From: Nocardia asteroides
Lineage (GTDB): Bacteria; Actinomycetota; Actinomycetes; Mycobacteriales; Mycobacteriaceae
NCBI RefSeq assembly: GCF_021183625.1
Contig: NZ_CP089214.1
Span: 2,542,001 to 2,606,000 of the forward strand
Direction of reading: 5' to 3'
Length of the DNA: 64,000 nt
Shown: positions 8,651 to 17,265 of the stretch, piece by piece
Position numbering within the stretch: position 1 is the stretch's first letter
Layout of the letters: every line of letters starts with the position of its first letter
The notes under the pieces: generated by a model
The model's database searches: none
What the model was told of the DNA's origin: nothing
The model's input: the letters and a program-made list of their open reading frames with translations, nothing else
Made by a program: the position numbers and the translations under genes

Positions 8651-11600
8651 TCGTCGGTCACCTGCCTCCCCGTGTCGCGCGTCGGGCAGCACCCGGTGAC
8701 CGGGCAGTGCCTGCATCCGTCGTTGCGGACGGCGCGGAAGCCGGGGCCCTTGGTCGCGCCCGCCGCATCGTGCACGGTATCGCGCCAGCCGTCCAGTGCC
8801 TCGTCGGTCAGCGGGGGCTGGGCGCGTTCGGCCGCCCCCTGCTTGGTGTTCGGGACGGCCACGTAGACCAGCCGGGCCCCGCCGGGGGCTTGTGGTTCGG
8901 TCGCGGTGCCCGCACTGGGCTCGGGGCCGGAAACGGCACCCGTGGCCGCGCCGTCGCCAGCCGCTGCCTCGCCCCCGGGCGCGGCCTCGCCGGAGTTGGC
9001 GGGGGGACCGGCATCGGGGCTGTCGGCGGCCGCCGCGGCGGCGAGGGCGGCGTCGATGGCGCCCGCGGCTACGGCTACCTGGTAGGTGGCGAGCTGGGCG
9101 TGGTCGGCGGCGGCCTGCCGGGTGACCGGGCTCTTGCCGGTCTTGACGTCGACGATGACGAACCGGCCGTCGGCATCGCGCTCCAGCCGATCCACCCGGC
9201 CGCGGATGCGCACCGGCGGCTCGCCCTCGCCACGGGCGGGCAGCAGGCAGTCCACGGCGATCTCCACCCCGGCCTGGGTGAGCTCGGCGCGGGTGGCGCG
9301 GAACCAGGCGAGGAAGTTCTCCAGCATGCCCTCGGTGCGGCGCAGCTCCTGGCGCGAATGCCAGCCGTTGCCCGGCTCGACATTGGCCCACGCCTCGTAG
9401 AGCGCCGCCCGCACCCGCTCCTCCGGCACCTTCCCGGCCAGCGCCTGTACCAGGGTGTGCACCAGGTTGCCCTTGAGCGCGTACGGGTTCTCGCCGTCGC
9501 TGCCGCCGTTGCGCTCGAGCGCCCAGCGCAGCGGGCAGGTGCGCAGCAGCTCGACGGTGGATGGCGAGAGGTTCACCGGGGTGCCGTCGTCGGCCCAGAG
9601 CGGCTCGGCGGTGCTCGGCGCGCCGGTGCCGTACCACTCGTCCGGGTGCGTGCCGCGCACCCCGGCGGCGGCCAGCCGGGCCAGCTGGTGCGCGGCCCGG
9701 TCGCGCCGCTCCCCGTCCGCCTCCGGATCGCAGACGACGCCGCGCAGCTCGGCGACGAGCGCGTGCAGCACCAGCGCGCGGCCCGGATCGGCCACCGGGA
9801 GCACCCCCGGCTCGCCGTCGTCGCTGTGCCCGAGCAGCTCGGTGAGGAAGCGCGACGGCACCAGATCCCGGTCGCCGGTGACCGATTCGACCGCCGTGAC
9901 CAGCAGCGAGCGCCGCGCCCGGCTGCACGCGACCAGCAGCAGCCTGCGCTCCTCGGCCAGGATCGGCGCCGCCCGGCTGACCCGCTCGCCCGCGCCGGAG
10001 ACCCCGCCGTACAGGTCGACCAGGTCCTCGGTGTGCAGCAGGGTGCCGCGCGGGCGCGGGTTGGGCCAGAGCCCCTCCTGCACCGCGGCCACCGCGACCA
10101 CGTCCCACTCGCGGCCTGCGGCGGCGTGCGCGCTGAGCAGCTCGACGGCCTCGCCGGGGGCGGCCGGGGCGGAGAACTCCTGCGGGATCTCCTGCTGCCG
10201 CACGTACTCGACGAACCCCTCGAGGCTGGCCCGCGGCAGCCGGTCGACGTAGGCGGCGGCCGCGTCGAAGAGCCCGACCGCGGCGTCCAGGTCGCGGTCG
10301 GCCTGCATGCCGACGGCGCCGCCGCGCTCGGACTGCGCGACCCAGCGGCGCTCCAGCCTGGAGCCGGTCCACAGCGCCCAGAGCACGTCCTCGACGGCGC
10401 CGCCGCGGCTGCGGGCTGCCCTTCCGCGCTTCAGCGCGGCGAGGGTGCGGCGCAGCGGGGCCGACTCGACCTCGGTGAGCCGGGCCAGCAGGGCGCTGTC
10501 GCCGGTGCCGACGATGATGTCGCGCAGCGCCTCCGCGGACGAGCGGTCGTCCGGCTCCGGTTCGCGGTCGAGCGCGGCGCGGCGGATGCCCCGGCGGAGT
10601 CTGCGCAGCGCGATCTGGTCGGCGCCGCCGAGCGGGCCCGCGAGCAGGTCGAGCGCGTCCTCCGGCTCGAAGAGCTGGGCGGTGGAGCCGTCGGGGCCGC
10701 GCCGGGTCTCGTCGCCGGCGAGCAGGGCGCGGACCGCGAGCAGCAGCCAGGCGGCGCCGCGCCTGCGCGCCAGCGGGACGTCGGGGGCGGGCTGGTGCAC
10801 GGGGACGCCCGCCGCGAGCAGGGCGCGGCGCAGCGGGGCGAGCGAGGCGGGCACCGAGCGCAGGATCACCGCCATCCGCGACCACGGGACGCCGTCGCTC
10901 AGGTGCGCGCGGCGCAGGTGGTCGGCGACCAGCGCCGCCTCCTTCGCCGGCGTCGACAGCACCCGGACCCGCACCTCCGCGGGAGGGAGGTCGTCCTCGG
11001 TCGGCTCGCCGTCGATGTCGAGCGCCGATTCCACCACCCGGTGCGGCGGATTCCCGGGCAACCGCCCGGCGATGCGGGCGACCGCGAGCTCGATCGGGCC
11101 CTCGGTGCGGTGGTTGCGGCGCAGCAGAATCCGCCGGTCGGCGGGGGCACCCGGGTCGGCGATGAAGGCGGGGTCGGCGCCGCGGAAGGTGAAGACGGCC
11201 TGGTCGGGGTCGCCGGCGAGGACGGTGGTGGCCGATCCGGTGCCGATCACGCGCACCAGCAGCGCGGCCTGCGGGTCGAGGTGCTGCGCGTCGTCGACGA
11301 GCAGGTAGCGGATGCGCTCACGCTCCTCGGCGAGCAGCTCGGGGTCGGCGGCGAGCGCGTCGAGCGCGGCGCCGACGAGCTCGGCGGCGTCCAGCGCGGG
11401 CGCGCTCGCCTCCGGCGCCTCCACCCCGACCGACCAGCGCAGCAGCAGCGACTCCTCGAACCGGCGGGCGAACCGCCCGGCCGCCACCCACTCCTCGCGG
11501 TCGTGCTCGCGGCCGAGCCGGACCAGGTCTTCCGGGCCGAGCCCGCGCTCGGTGGCGCGCAGCATGAGGTCGCGCAGCTGGTCGGCGAAGCCTGCCAGCC

Positions 11601-12204
11601 CGAGCGCGGGCTGCAGCCGCTGCGGCCAGAGCCGGGCGCCGGCGGCCATGTCGAGCAGGTCGCCCTGCAGCAACTCGCGGACGACGGCGTCCTGCTCGGC
11701 ACCGGTGAGCAATCGGGGCGGTGGATTGCCGTGCCTGGTGGCGTGGCTGCGCAGGATGCCGAAGGCGTAGGAGTGCAGGGTGCGGGCCAGCGGCTCGCGG
11801 CTGGCGCCGGGCACGCCGCCCTCGTCGGCGCCGTCCGGGCGCAGCCGGGCCGTGACGGCGTCCCGCAGGGTGTTCGCCGCCTCCTTCGAGTAGGTGACGA
11901 CCAGCACCGATCCCGGGTCGACGCCCGCCGCGATCCGCTCCGCCGCGTACTCGACCAGCAGCGTGGTCTTGCCGGTGCCCGGCCCGCCGAGCACCTGCCA
12001 CGGCCGCCACCCCGGCCGGACCGACCCCGCCTCCTCGGCGGCGAAGAGCGCGCGCACCTCGGCGCCCCGGACGGGGATCCGGGGCGCGGTTATCCGCCGG
12101 CGAACGAGCCGCACCGCGCTATCCGATCGCACCACGCCGGCTATTCCAACAGACGCCCCCGACAGCTCCACTTCGGCGGCCGCCGCGACACCGCCGTTCG
12201 ACAC
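8647..12204 (-). CDS. adnA: AdnA: helicase-nuclease subunit with cysteine cluster
   Basis: Partner of AdnB, about 1185 residues. Seen: Walker A GGPGTGKT at about 73-80; a weak motif II (LLVDDAQHLD in place of DExQ), fitting the known minor motor role of AdnA; and a C-terminal nuclease with GRVDRLE, VDVKTG and QLATYQ. Cysteines flank the nuclease: CPLRW before it and CRHCPVTGCC at the end, the AddB-like pattern for a 4Fe-4S staple. Unusual: about 60 Ala/Gly/Pro-rich residues lie inside the nuclease domain, between QLATYQ and the terminal cysteines. Start GTG, only 16 bp from the divergent hydrolase start. Confidence 0.92.
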   Translation of the reverse strand: MSNGGVAAAAEVELSGASVGIAGVVRSDSAVRLVRRRITAPRIPVRGAEVRALFAAEEAGSVRPGWRPWQVLGGPGTGKTTLLVEYAAERIAAGVDPGSVLVVTYSKEAANTLRDAVTARLRPDGADEGGVPGASREPLARTLHSYAFGILRSHATRHGNPPPRLLTGAEQDAVVRELLQGDLLDMAAGARLWPQRLQPALGLAGFADQLRDLMLRATERGLGPEDLVRLGREHDREEWVAAGRFARRFEESLLLRWSVGVEAPEASAPALDAAELVGAALDALAADPELLAEERERIRYLLVDDAQHLDPQAALLVRVIGTGSATTVLAGDPDQAVFTFRGADPAFIADPGAPADRRILLRRNHRTEGPIELAVARIAGRLPGNPPHRVVESALDIDGEPTEDDLPPAEVRVRVLSTPAKEAALVADHLRRAHLSDGVPWSRMAVILRSVPASLAPLRRALLAAGVPVHQPAPDVPLARRRGAAWLLLAVRALLAGDETRRGPDGSTAQLFEPEDALDLLAGPLGGADQIALRRLRRGIRRAALDREPEPDDRSSAEALRDIIVGTGDSALLARLTEVESAPLRRTLAALKRGRAARSRGGAVEDVLWALWTGSRLERRWVAQSERGGAVGMQADRDLDAAVGLFDAAAAYVDRLPRASLEGFVEYVRQQEIPQEFSAPAAPGEAVELLSAHAAAGREWDVVAVAAVQEGLWPNPRPRGTLLHTEDLVDLYGGVSGAGERVSRAAPILAEERRLLLVACSRARRSLLVTAVESVTGDRDLVPSRFLTELLGHSDDGEPGVLPVADPGRALVLHALVAELRGVVCDPEADGERRDRAAHQLARLAAAGVRGTHPDEWYGTGAPSTAEPLWADDGTPVNLSPSTVELLRTCPLRWALERNGGSDGENPYALKGNLVHTLVQALAGKVPEERVRAALYEAWANVEPGNGWHSRQELRRTEGMLENFLAWFRATRAELTQAGVEIAVDCLLPARGEGEPPVRIRGRVDRLERDADGRFVIVDVKTGKSPVTRQAAADHAQLATYQVAVAAGAIDAALAAAAAADSPDAGPPANSGEAAPGGEAAAGDGAATGAVSGPEPSAGTATEPQAPGGARLVYVAVPNTKQGAAERAQPPLTDEALDGWRDTVHDAAGATKGPGFRAVRNDGCRHCPVTGCCPTRDTGRQVTDE

Positions 12205-12220
12205 GCGTCAAAATGATCGG

Positions 12221-12997
12221 ATGCCCGATCTGCACGTCCATCGCTTCGGTCCGGAGACCGGCCGGGTCGTCCTCGCGCTGCACGGCGTGACCGGGCACGG
12301 CAGACGCTGGGAGGCGCTCGCCGACGAGCACCTGCCCGAGCTCCGCGTGCTCGCGCCCGACCTGCGCGGGCACGGCCGCTCGACCGGGGTGCCGCCGTGG
12401 AACTTCGAGACGGTGGTCGCCGATCTCGTCGCGCTGCTGGAGGCGGAGGGCACCGGGCCGGTGCTGCTGGTCGGGCACTCGTTCGGCGGGGCCTGCGCGC
12501 TGCACCTCGCGCACCGGCGGCCGGACCTGGTGCGCAGCCTGGTGCTGCTGGACTCGGCGATCGGGCTGGAGCCGGAGCGGATGCTCGACATCGCGCTCGC
12601 CTCGCTGGCGCACCCGGACTACGACAGCGTGGCGCAGGCGCGCCGGGACAAGCGGGAGACCGGGTGGGGCTCGGTCGCGCCGCGGCTGCTGGAGGCGGAG
12701 CTGGCGGAGCACCTGGTGCCGACCGCGAACGGGCAGGTGGGGTGGCGGATGAGCCTTCCGGCGGTGAACTCCTACTGGGGGCAGCTGGCGCGCGGGTACG
12801 TGCTGCCGCCCGCGGAGCTGCCGACCGTGCTGGTGCAGGCCATGCGGGTGCAGCCGCCGTTCCTCACGACGGAGTTCCAGGCGGCGATCTCCGAGCGGCT
12901 CGGGTCGAATTTCCGGCTGCTGCAGTGGGACTGCGATCACATGGTGGCGCAGGAGCTGCCCGCCGAGACGGCGGCGCTGATCCGGTCGATGCTGTGA
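12221..12997 (+). CDS. Alpha/beta hydrolase (LipV-like)
   Basis: Serine hydrolase of 258 residues with the alpha/beta fold. Seen: oxyanion-type HGVTGHG near residue 20, nucleophile elbow GHSFGGA at about 88-94, and a late His in DCDHMVAQE that can complete the triad. It sits where lipV (Rv3203) is found beside adnA in mycobacteria, and its substrate is unknown. The ATG at 12221 begins the first conserved strand; the frame is open upstream but runs antisense to adnA. Its stop overlaps the GTG of the next gene by four bases. Confidence 0.88.
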   Translation: MPDLHVHRFGPETGRVVLALHGVTGHGRRWEALADEHLPELRVLAPDLRGHGRSTGVPPWNFETVVADLVALLEAEGTGPVLLVGHSFGGACALHLAHRRPDLVRSLVLLDSAIGLEPERMLDIALASLAHPDYDSVAQARRDKRETGWGSVAPRLLEAELAEHLVPTANGQVGWRMSLPAVNSYWGQLARGYVLPPAELPTVLVQAMRVQPPFLTTEFQAAISERLGSNFRLLQWDCDHMVAQELPAETAALIRSML

Positions 12998-13299
12998 CGA
13001 CCGGTGACGAGCAGATCGAGCGAGTGCGGGCGCTGGTGGCCGCGGTCCCGGCCGGGCGGGTGACCACCTACGGCGACCTGGCCGCGGCGGCGGGGCTCTC
13101 CAGCCCGCGCACGGTCGGCTGGATCATGCGCACCGACTCCGGCGACCTGCCCTGGCACCGGGTGCTCGGCGCGAGCGGGCGCCCGGCCGCGCACCTCGCC
13201 GAGCGGCAGTTGCGGCTGCTCGCCGCCGAGGGGGTGCCGATCGTCGACGGGCGAGTCCGGCTGCGGGCGGCGCGGCACCGGTTCGCCGAGCTGGACTGA
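12994..13299 (+). CDS. Alkyltransferase-like protein (ATL)
   Basis: 101-residue protein equal to the DNA-binding domain of O6-alkylguanine-DNA alkyltransferase. ATL proteins bind O6-alkylguanine, flip it out and hand the lesion to nucleotide excision repair. Seen: GRVTTYGDLAAAAGLSSPRTVGW and the active-site region LPWHRVLGASG, in which the catalytic Cys of PCHR is Trp, so no alkyl transfer is possible. GTG start in a GTGA overlap with the hydrolase. Same length and position as Rv3204. Confidence 0.9.
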   Translation: MTTGDEQIERVRALVAAVPAGRVTTYGDLAAAAGLSSPRTVGWIMRTDSGDLPWHRVLGASGRPAAHLAERQLRLLAAEGVPIVDGRVRLRAARHRFAELD

Positions 13300-13399
13300 G
13301 CGTTCGGGCGGGCGGCGGCCGTCGCGCACCGCTCCGCCGCGCCGCACGCGACCGCGGCGTTCGGCCTCGGGGACGGAATCCGCGCACTACCGTGGGGAC

Positions 13400-14122
13400 A
13401 TGTCCACCCGCCTGGTGTACGTCGCGGTCCGCGCGCAGCGCCCGCGGGCGCTCGCGGAGTTCTGGGCCCGGCTGCTCGGCTGGACCGTGACCCTCGACCG
13501 CGGCGACCGGGTCGACATCGCCCCGCCGGACCCCGGCCTGCCCGGCCCGGCGCTCACCTTCCGCGCGGCTCCGCCGGACGCGCCCGCGCACGCGGCCCCC
13601 AACCGCCTGCACCTCGACCTCGCCTCGTACAGCCCGCGCCAGCAGGACGACCGCGTGCGCCTGGCACTGGAGCTGGGCGGCGCCCACCTGGACATCGGCC
13701 AGGGCGCGGTGCCGTGGGTGGTGCTCGCCGACCCGGAGGGCAACGAGTTCTGCGTGCTGGAGCCGCGGCCGGAGTACACGGGCACCGGCGCGCTGGCCGC
13801 GGTGGTGGTCGGCGCGGCGACGCCCGCCCGGCTGGCGGCGTTCTGGTCGCTGGCATCGGGGTGGCCGGTCGCGCGGGACGGCGCGGTGGCCGGGCTGCGC
13901 TCGCCCACCGAGCTGGGCGCCTGGCTGGAGTTCATCCCGCATCCGGGGCCGGGCGACGACCGGCTGCACCTGGAGCTCGGGACGCGCGCGGGTACCGCCG
14001 CGGCCGAGCGGCTCACCGCCGCGGGCGCCGTCGCGCGGCCGGATGGCGGCACCCGCTTCCTCGACCCGGAGTGCAATCCGTTCTGTCTGGTCGAGGCCGA
14101 GCGCGGGAAGCCGACGAACTAG
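13400..14122 (+). CDS. Two-domain VOC (glyoxalase-like) protein
   Basis: 240-residue protein made of two vicinal-oxygen-chelate-like modules. The first spans about 1-125 (LVYVAVRAQRPRALAEFWARLLGW ending DPEGNEFCVLE), the second about 130-235 (ARLAAFWSLASGW ending DPECNPFCLVE). The paired H..E metal pattern seen in true glyoxalases is only partly kept (HLDL, HLEL, and E in FCVLE/FCLVE). No substrate can be named; related proteins are annotated as glyoxalase-like or bleomycin-resistance-like. TACCGT lies six bases before the ATG, suggesting a leaderless message. Confidence 0.85.
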   Translation: MSTRLVYVAVRAQRPRALAEFWARLLGWTVTLDRGDRVDIAPPDPGLPGPALTFRAAPPDAPAHAAPNRLHLDLASYSPRQQDDRVRLALELGGAHLDIGQGAVPWVVLADPEGNEFCVLEPRPEYTGTGALAAVVVGAATPARLAAFWSLASGWPVARDGAVAGLRSPTELGAWLEFIPHPGPGDDRLHLELGTRAGTAAAERLTAAGAVARPDGGTRFLDPECNPFCLVEAERGKPTN

Positions 14123-14132
14123 CATCGCCCGC

Positions 14133-15908
14133 ATGGGGAACCGCGCCGCACAACCGCCGGAGCGGGCCGACGCGGTCGTGCTGGCCGGCGGCCGGGCGAG
14201 CCGGATGGGCGGCGTCGACAAGCCGGGCATCGTGGTCGGCGGCCGGTCGCTGCTCGACGCCGCGCTGGCCGCGGTCGCCGGATGTGCGCGGATCGCGGTG
14301 GTCGGCCCGGAGCGCGCGGGGCTCGGCCCGGCCGTGCACCAGACCAGGGAGCAGCCGCCCGGCTCCGGCCCGGTCGCGGCGCTCGCCGCCGGGCTGGCCG
14401 CGCTCGGGGCGGAGCCTGCGCCGCTGGTGGTCGTGCTCGCCGCGGACCTGCCCTTCCTCACCGCCGACACCGTGCGGCGGCTCATCGAGCACCTCGGCGC
14501 GGCGGACGCGGCCTTCGCGGCGGATCGGGACGGCCGCCCGCAGTACCTGATCGGGGTGTGGCGGCGCAGTGCGCTCGATGCCGCGCTCGCCGGGCTCGGC
14601 TCGCCGGTGAACCACCCGATGAAGGCGCTGGTCCCGGCCGCGAGCACGGTGCTCGAGCTGCCGGGCACCGACGACTGCGACACCGCCGAGCAGGTGCTGC
14701 GCGCCCGCACCGTGCTCGGCGACACCCTCGACGACGCCCGCGCCGCCCTGCGCACCGGCCTGACCCCGCTGCCCGCGCGCGGCACCGCGCTCGCCGCCGC
14801 CCGCGGCGCCGCGCTGGCCGAGCCGCTGCGCGCCGCGGGCCCGCTCCCCCGCTTCGACGTCTCCGCGATGGACGGGTACGCCGTCGCCGGGCCCGGCCCG
14901 TGGCGGATCCGCCGCGATATCGGGTACGCGGGCGGCGAACGCCCCGCCGGGCTGGAGCCGGGCGAGGCGGTACGGATCGCCACCGGCGCGCACGTCCCCG
15001 ACGGGACCACCCGCGTCGTCCGCGACGAATTCGCCGGCCTGCTCCCCGGCACGGCCGCCGATCCACAGCAGGCCCGCACGGATACACTCGCGCTGCTCCC
15101 CGACTCCCCGCTCCGCGACGACATCCGCCACCGGGGCGAGGACCGCGCGCCCGGCGACGAGATCGCCCCGGCGAACACCCCGATCACCACGGCGCTGATC
15201 TCCGCCGCCGCCTCGGTCGAGGTCACCACCGCCACCGTGCGCGGCCCGGTCCGCGCTCGAATCGTGATGACCGGCGACGAGATCCGCGCCGACGGCCCCC
15301 TGCACGCGGGCCAGACCAGGGACTCCATCGGCCCCGTCCTCCCCGACCTCCTCGCGACCTGCGGCATCACCACCGTCGACCGCGTGCACCTGCGCGACAC
15401 CGCGCACGGCTTCGACGCCGTCCTCGACGCCGCGCACGACCGCGACCTGCTGGTCGTCGTGGGCGCGACCGGCGGCGGCGCGGCCGACCAGCTGCGCGGC
15501 GCGGTGGCGAGGGCGGGCGCGCGCATCCTCGTTCCCCGCCTCCGCCTCCGCCCCGGCGGCTCCACCCTCGTGGCCGAGACACCGGGCGGCACAACGATTC
15601 TCGGCCTCCCCGGCAACCCCTACGCCGCGGTGGCGACCCTGCTCGCGCTGGCCCCCGCCCTCGTCTCCGGCCGCACCGGCGCCACCCCGAACCGCACCCT
15701 GCGCGGCCCCCTGCACAACGCCGCCGAGATCGCGGCCGCGGTGCCGCGCGTCGTCCCGGCCAGGTACGCCCCGGGGGGCGGATTCCTCGGCGACCCCGCC
15801 ATCCGCACCGCCCACCTCGGCGGGCTGGTCGGCCGCGACGGGCTGGTGGTGGTCCCGGCGGGCGCCGCCGACGGCGCGCTCGTCGAGTTCCTGCCACTTT
15901 CCCGCTGA
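14133..15908 (+). CDS. Fusion of MobA-like guanylyltransferase and MoeA-like molybdotransferase
   Basis: 591-residue protein joining two steps of molybdenum cofactor synthesis. Residues about 1-195 are MobA-like, with the nucleotide-binding motif LAGGRASRMGGVDK at 17-30, and would attach GMP to make MGD. Residues about 200-591 are MoeA-like, with FDVSAMDGYA near 240, TGDE near 379, the MPT-binding-type region VVVGATGGGAADQL and GLPGNPYAAV near 490; this half would insert molybdate. NarG, encoded 3.5 kb downstream, needs bis-MGD. TAGCAT lies seven bases before the ATG. Fusion order and cofactor assignment are inferred from motifs. Confidence 0.88.
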   Translation: MGNRAAQPPERADAVVLAGGRASRMGGVDKPGIVVGGRSLLDAALAAVAGCARIAVVGPERAGLGPAVHQTREQPPGSGPVAALAAGLAALGAEPAPLVVVLAADLPFLTADTVRRLIEHLGAADAAFAADRDGRPQYLIGVWRRSALDAALAGLGSPVNHPMKALVPAASTVLELPGTDDCDTAEQVLRARTVLGDTLDDARAALRTGLTPLPARGTALAAARGAALAEPLRAAGPLPRFDVSAMDGYAVAGPGPWRIRRDIGYAGGERPAGLEPGEAVRIATGAHVPDGTTRVVRDEFAGLLPGTAADPQQARTDTLALLPDSPLRDDIRHRGEDRAPGDEIAPANTPITTALISAAASVEVTTATVRGPVRARIVMTGDEIRADGPLHAGQTRDSIGPVLPDLLATCGITTVDRVHLRDTAHGFDAVLDAAHDRDLLVVVGATGGGAADQLRGAVARAGARILVPRLRLRPGGSTLVAETPGGTTILGLPGNPYAAVATLLALAPALVSGRTGATPNRTLRGPLHNAAEIAAAVPRVVPARYAPGGGFLGDPAIRTAHLGGLVGRDGLVVVPAGAADGALVEFLPLSR

Positions 15909-15955
15909 TTCGATCCCGGCGGGCACCGCGGGATCGCGGAGTCCGGCGCCCCCGG

Positions 15956-16897
15956 CTACGCGCCGTGCGCGCGCAGCTGCATCTGCCTGCCGGAGCGGTC
16001 GGTGGCGAAGATGCGGCGCGCGTGCAGCGCGACCGGGCTGGTCGACCACGGCGCCAGCGCCGTGGTGAACATGAGCTCGCACCAGGAGAGCGCGGGCACC
16101 TCGCCCGCGGCGAGCGTGGCGATCAGCGAGAGCTCGGTGTCCTGCTCCTGCCAGGCGGCGATCAGCCAGGCCGCGTCGAGCCTGCCGAGGAACTCGATGG
16201 CGTCCTCCGGGGGGCCGTGCGGGGTGTCCACCGCGAGGTGGACCACCGCGGCGATCGCATGCCGCATCTTGGCGTCGAGCCCGACCGCGTCGTGCAGCAG
16301 CAGCGCCTCCAGCGCGGCGCGCAGCTCGACGCTCTCGTCGATGGGGTCGAAGGAGTCCGGACGGTCGGCGGTGGCGTGGTACATGGTGGCAAGCCTTTCC
16401 TCAGGGGCCGTATGGAGTTGTCGGTGCACGAGCCTGGCGGTGGAGCCGGGGTCGGCGGCATCGTCGAGCGCCGCGGGTTCGCAGTCGCCGATGAGGTCGT
16501 CGAGGATTCCGGCGCGCCAGTTCAGCCGCCCGTAGGCGTGGCACCAGTCGAGTGCGGGATTGTCGTCGGTGACGATCAGATCCAGCGCCAGCCCGGCCAG
16601 CGAGGCCGCGCAGGCCAGTGCGGTCGCGTCGATGTCGGAGTCGATGACGCAGAGGTGCAGGGTGGCCTCGTCCAGCCCGGCGTCGGTGCGGGCCCGGCCG
16701 GCCAGCCAGACCGCGCGGGACGCCGCGGCGGTCGCCGCGGCGAGCCGGTCACCGCGCGGGTGGTCCGGATCGTCGGCCGCGAACGGCCCGTACCACAGCG
16801 CGTTCCCCTCCTCGCCGCACACCGCGAAGGTGCCGGAGCTGCCGTCTCCGGCGGCGGCCAGCGAAATATGCGGTACGGACTCGAAACCCTGCACCAT
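15956..16897 (-). CDS. Hypothetical protein, family not recognised
   Basis: 313-residue soluble protein with no signal peptide or membrane segment. The N-terminal 120 residues alternate strands and helices, with acidic residues at VIDSDID and VTDDNPALD. The middle (ERLATMYHATADRPDSFDP) and the helical C-terminal half (LRAALEALLLHDAVGLDAKMRHAIAAVV, AWLIAAWQEQDTELSLIATLAAG) are Ala/Leu-rich. The tail ends in a basic segment with GRQMQL. Codon use is like its neighbours, so it looks like a real resident gene. It is convergent with the mobA-moeA fusion and downstream of a MmyB-type regulator on the same strand. No function is proposed. Confidence 0.65.
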   Translation of the reverse strand: MVQGFESVPHISLAAAGDGSSGTFAVCGEEGNALWYGPFAADDPDHPRGDRLAAATAAASRAVWLAGRARTDAGLDEATLHLCVIDSDIDATALACAASLAGLALDLIVTDDNPALDWCHAYGRLNWRAGILDDLIGDCEPAALDDAADPGSTARLVHRQLHTAPEERLATMYHATADRPDSFDPIDESVELRAALEALLLHDAVGLDAKMRHAIAAVVHLAVDTPHGPPEDAIEFLGRLDAAWLIAAWQEQDTELSLIATLAAGEVPALSWCELMFTTALAPWSTSPVALHARRIFATDRSGRQMQLRAHGA

Positions 16898-17265
16898 TCC
16901 GGCTCACTTCCCCGCGGTCCACGATTCCGGTCCGGTTCGGTACGAACCACTGGATCCCTGCTCCGGAATACGTCTCGCCCATTCGAGCTGAATTGTCTCG
17001 GAGTCAGGTCTACCGAGGCGGACAGGCAGATGTCCACGAATCGCCGTTGTTCCGGCAAACCCCTTGTTGTACATACACCCGGCAGTGACACACCGGATTC
17101 CGCTGAACCGCAGGCGGAATCGATCGTGGTCGGGCAAAATCTCGGCATCCGCTCCGAAGCAGGCATTGCGAACCACGCGATCCCGCCGCACGGGTCGGAC
17201 ACACCACCGGCGGACCGTTTCAGCTAACTTCTAGTTAATCGAATTCGCCCGTTTGCCGGTCGATC
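16898..17265. other. 368-bp intergenic region, no convincing gene
   Basis: Lies between the unknown protein gene and the first MmyB-type regulator gene, both leftward. Base composition is less GC-rich than the surroundings. It contains a perfect inverted repeat TAACT-TCT-AGTTA at 17225-17237. Leftward open frames of 65 to 95 codons exist but lack a ribosome site, family resemblance and normal third-position GC. It probably carries the promoter of the unknown gene. Confidence 0.5.

Noticed and set aside
5156..12216. Very long rightward open frames opposite adnB and adnA (over 1200 codons each)
   Set aside because: They are antisense shadows produced by high third-position GC; composition is Arg/Gly/Ala/Val-rich and no motif is present, while the opposite strand has full helicase and nuclease motifs.
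16904..17207. Leftward open frames of 65-95 codons in the 16.9-17.2 kb gap
   Set aside because: No ribosome site, codon use unlike neighbours, overlapping alternatives in different frames and no recognisable family.
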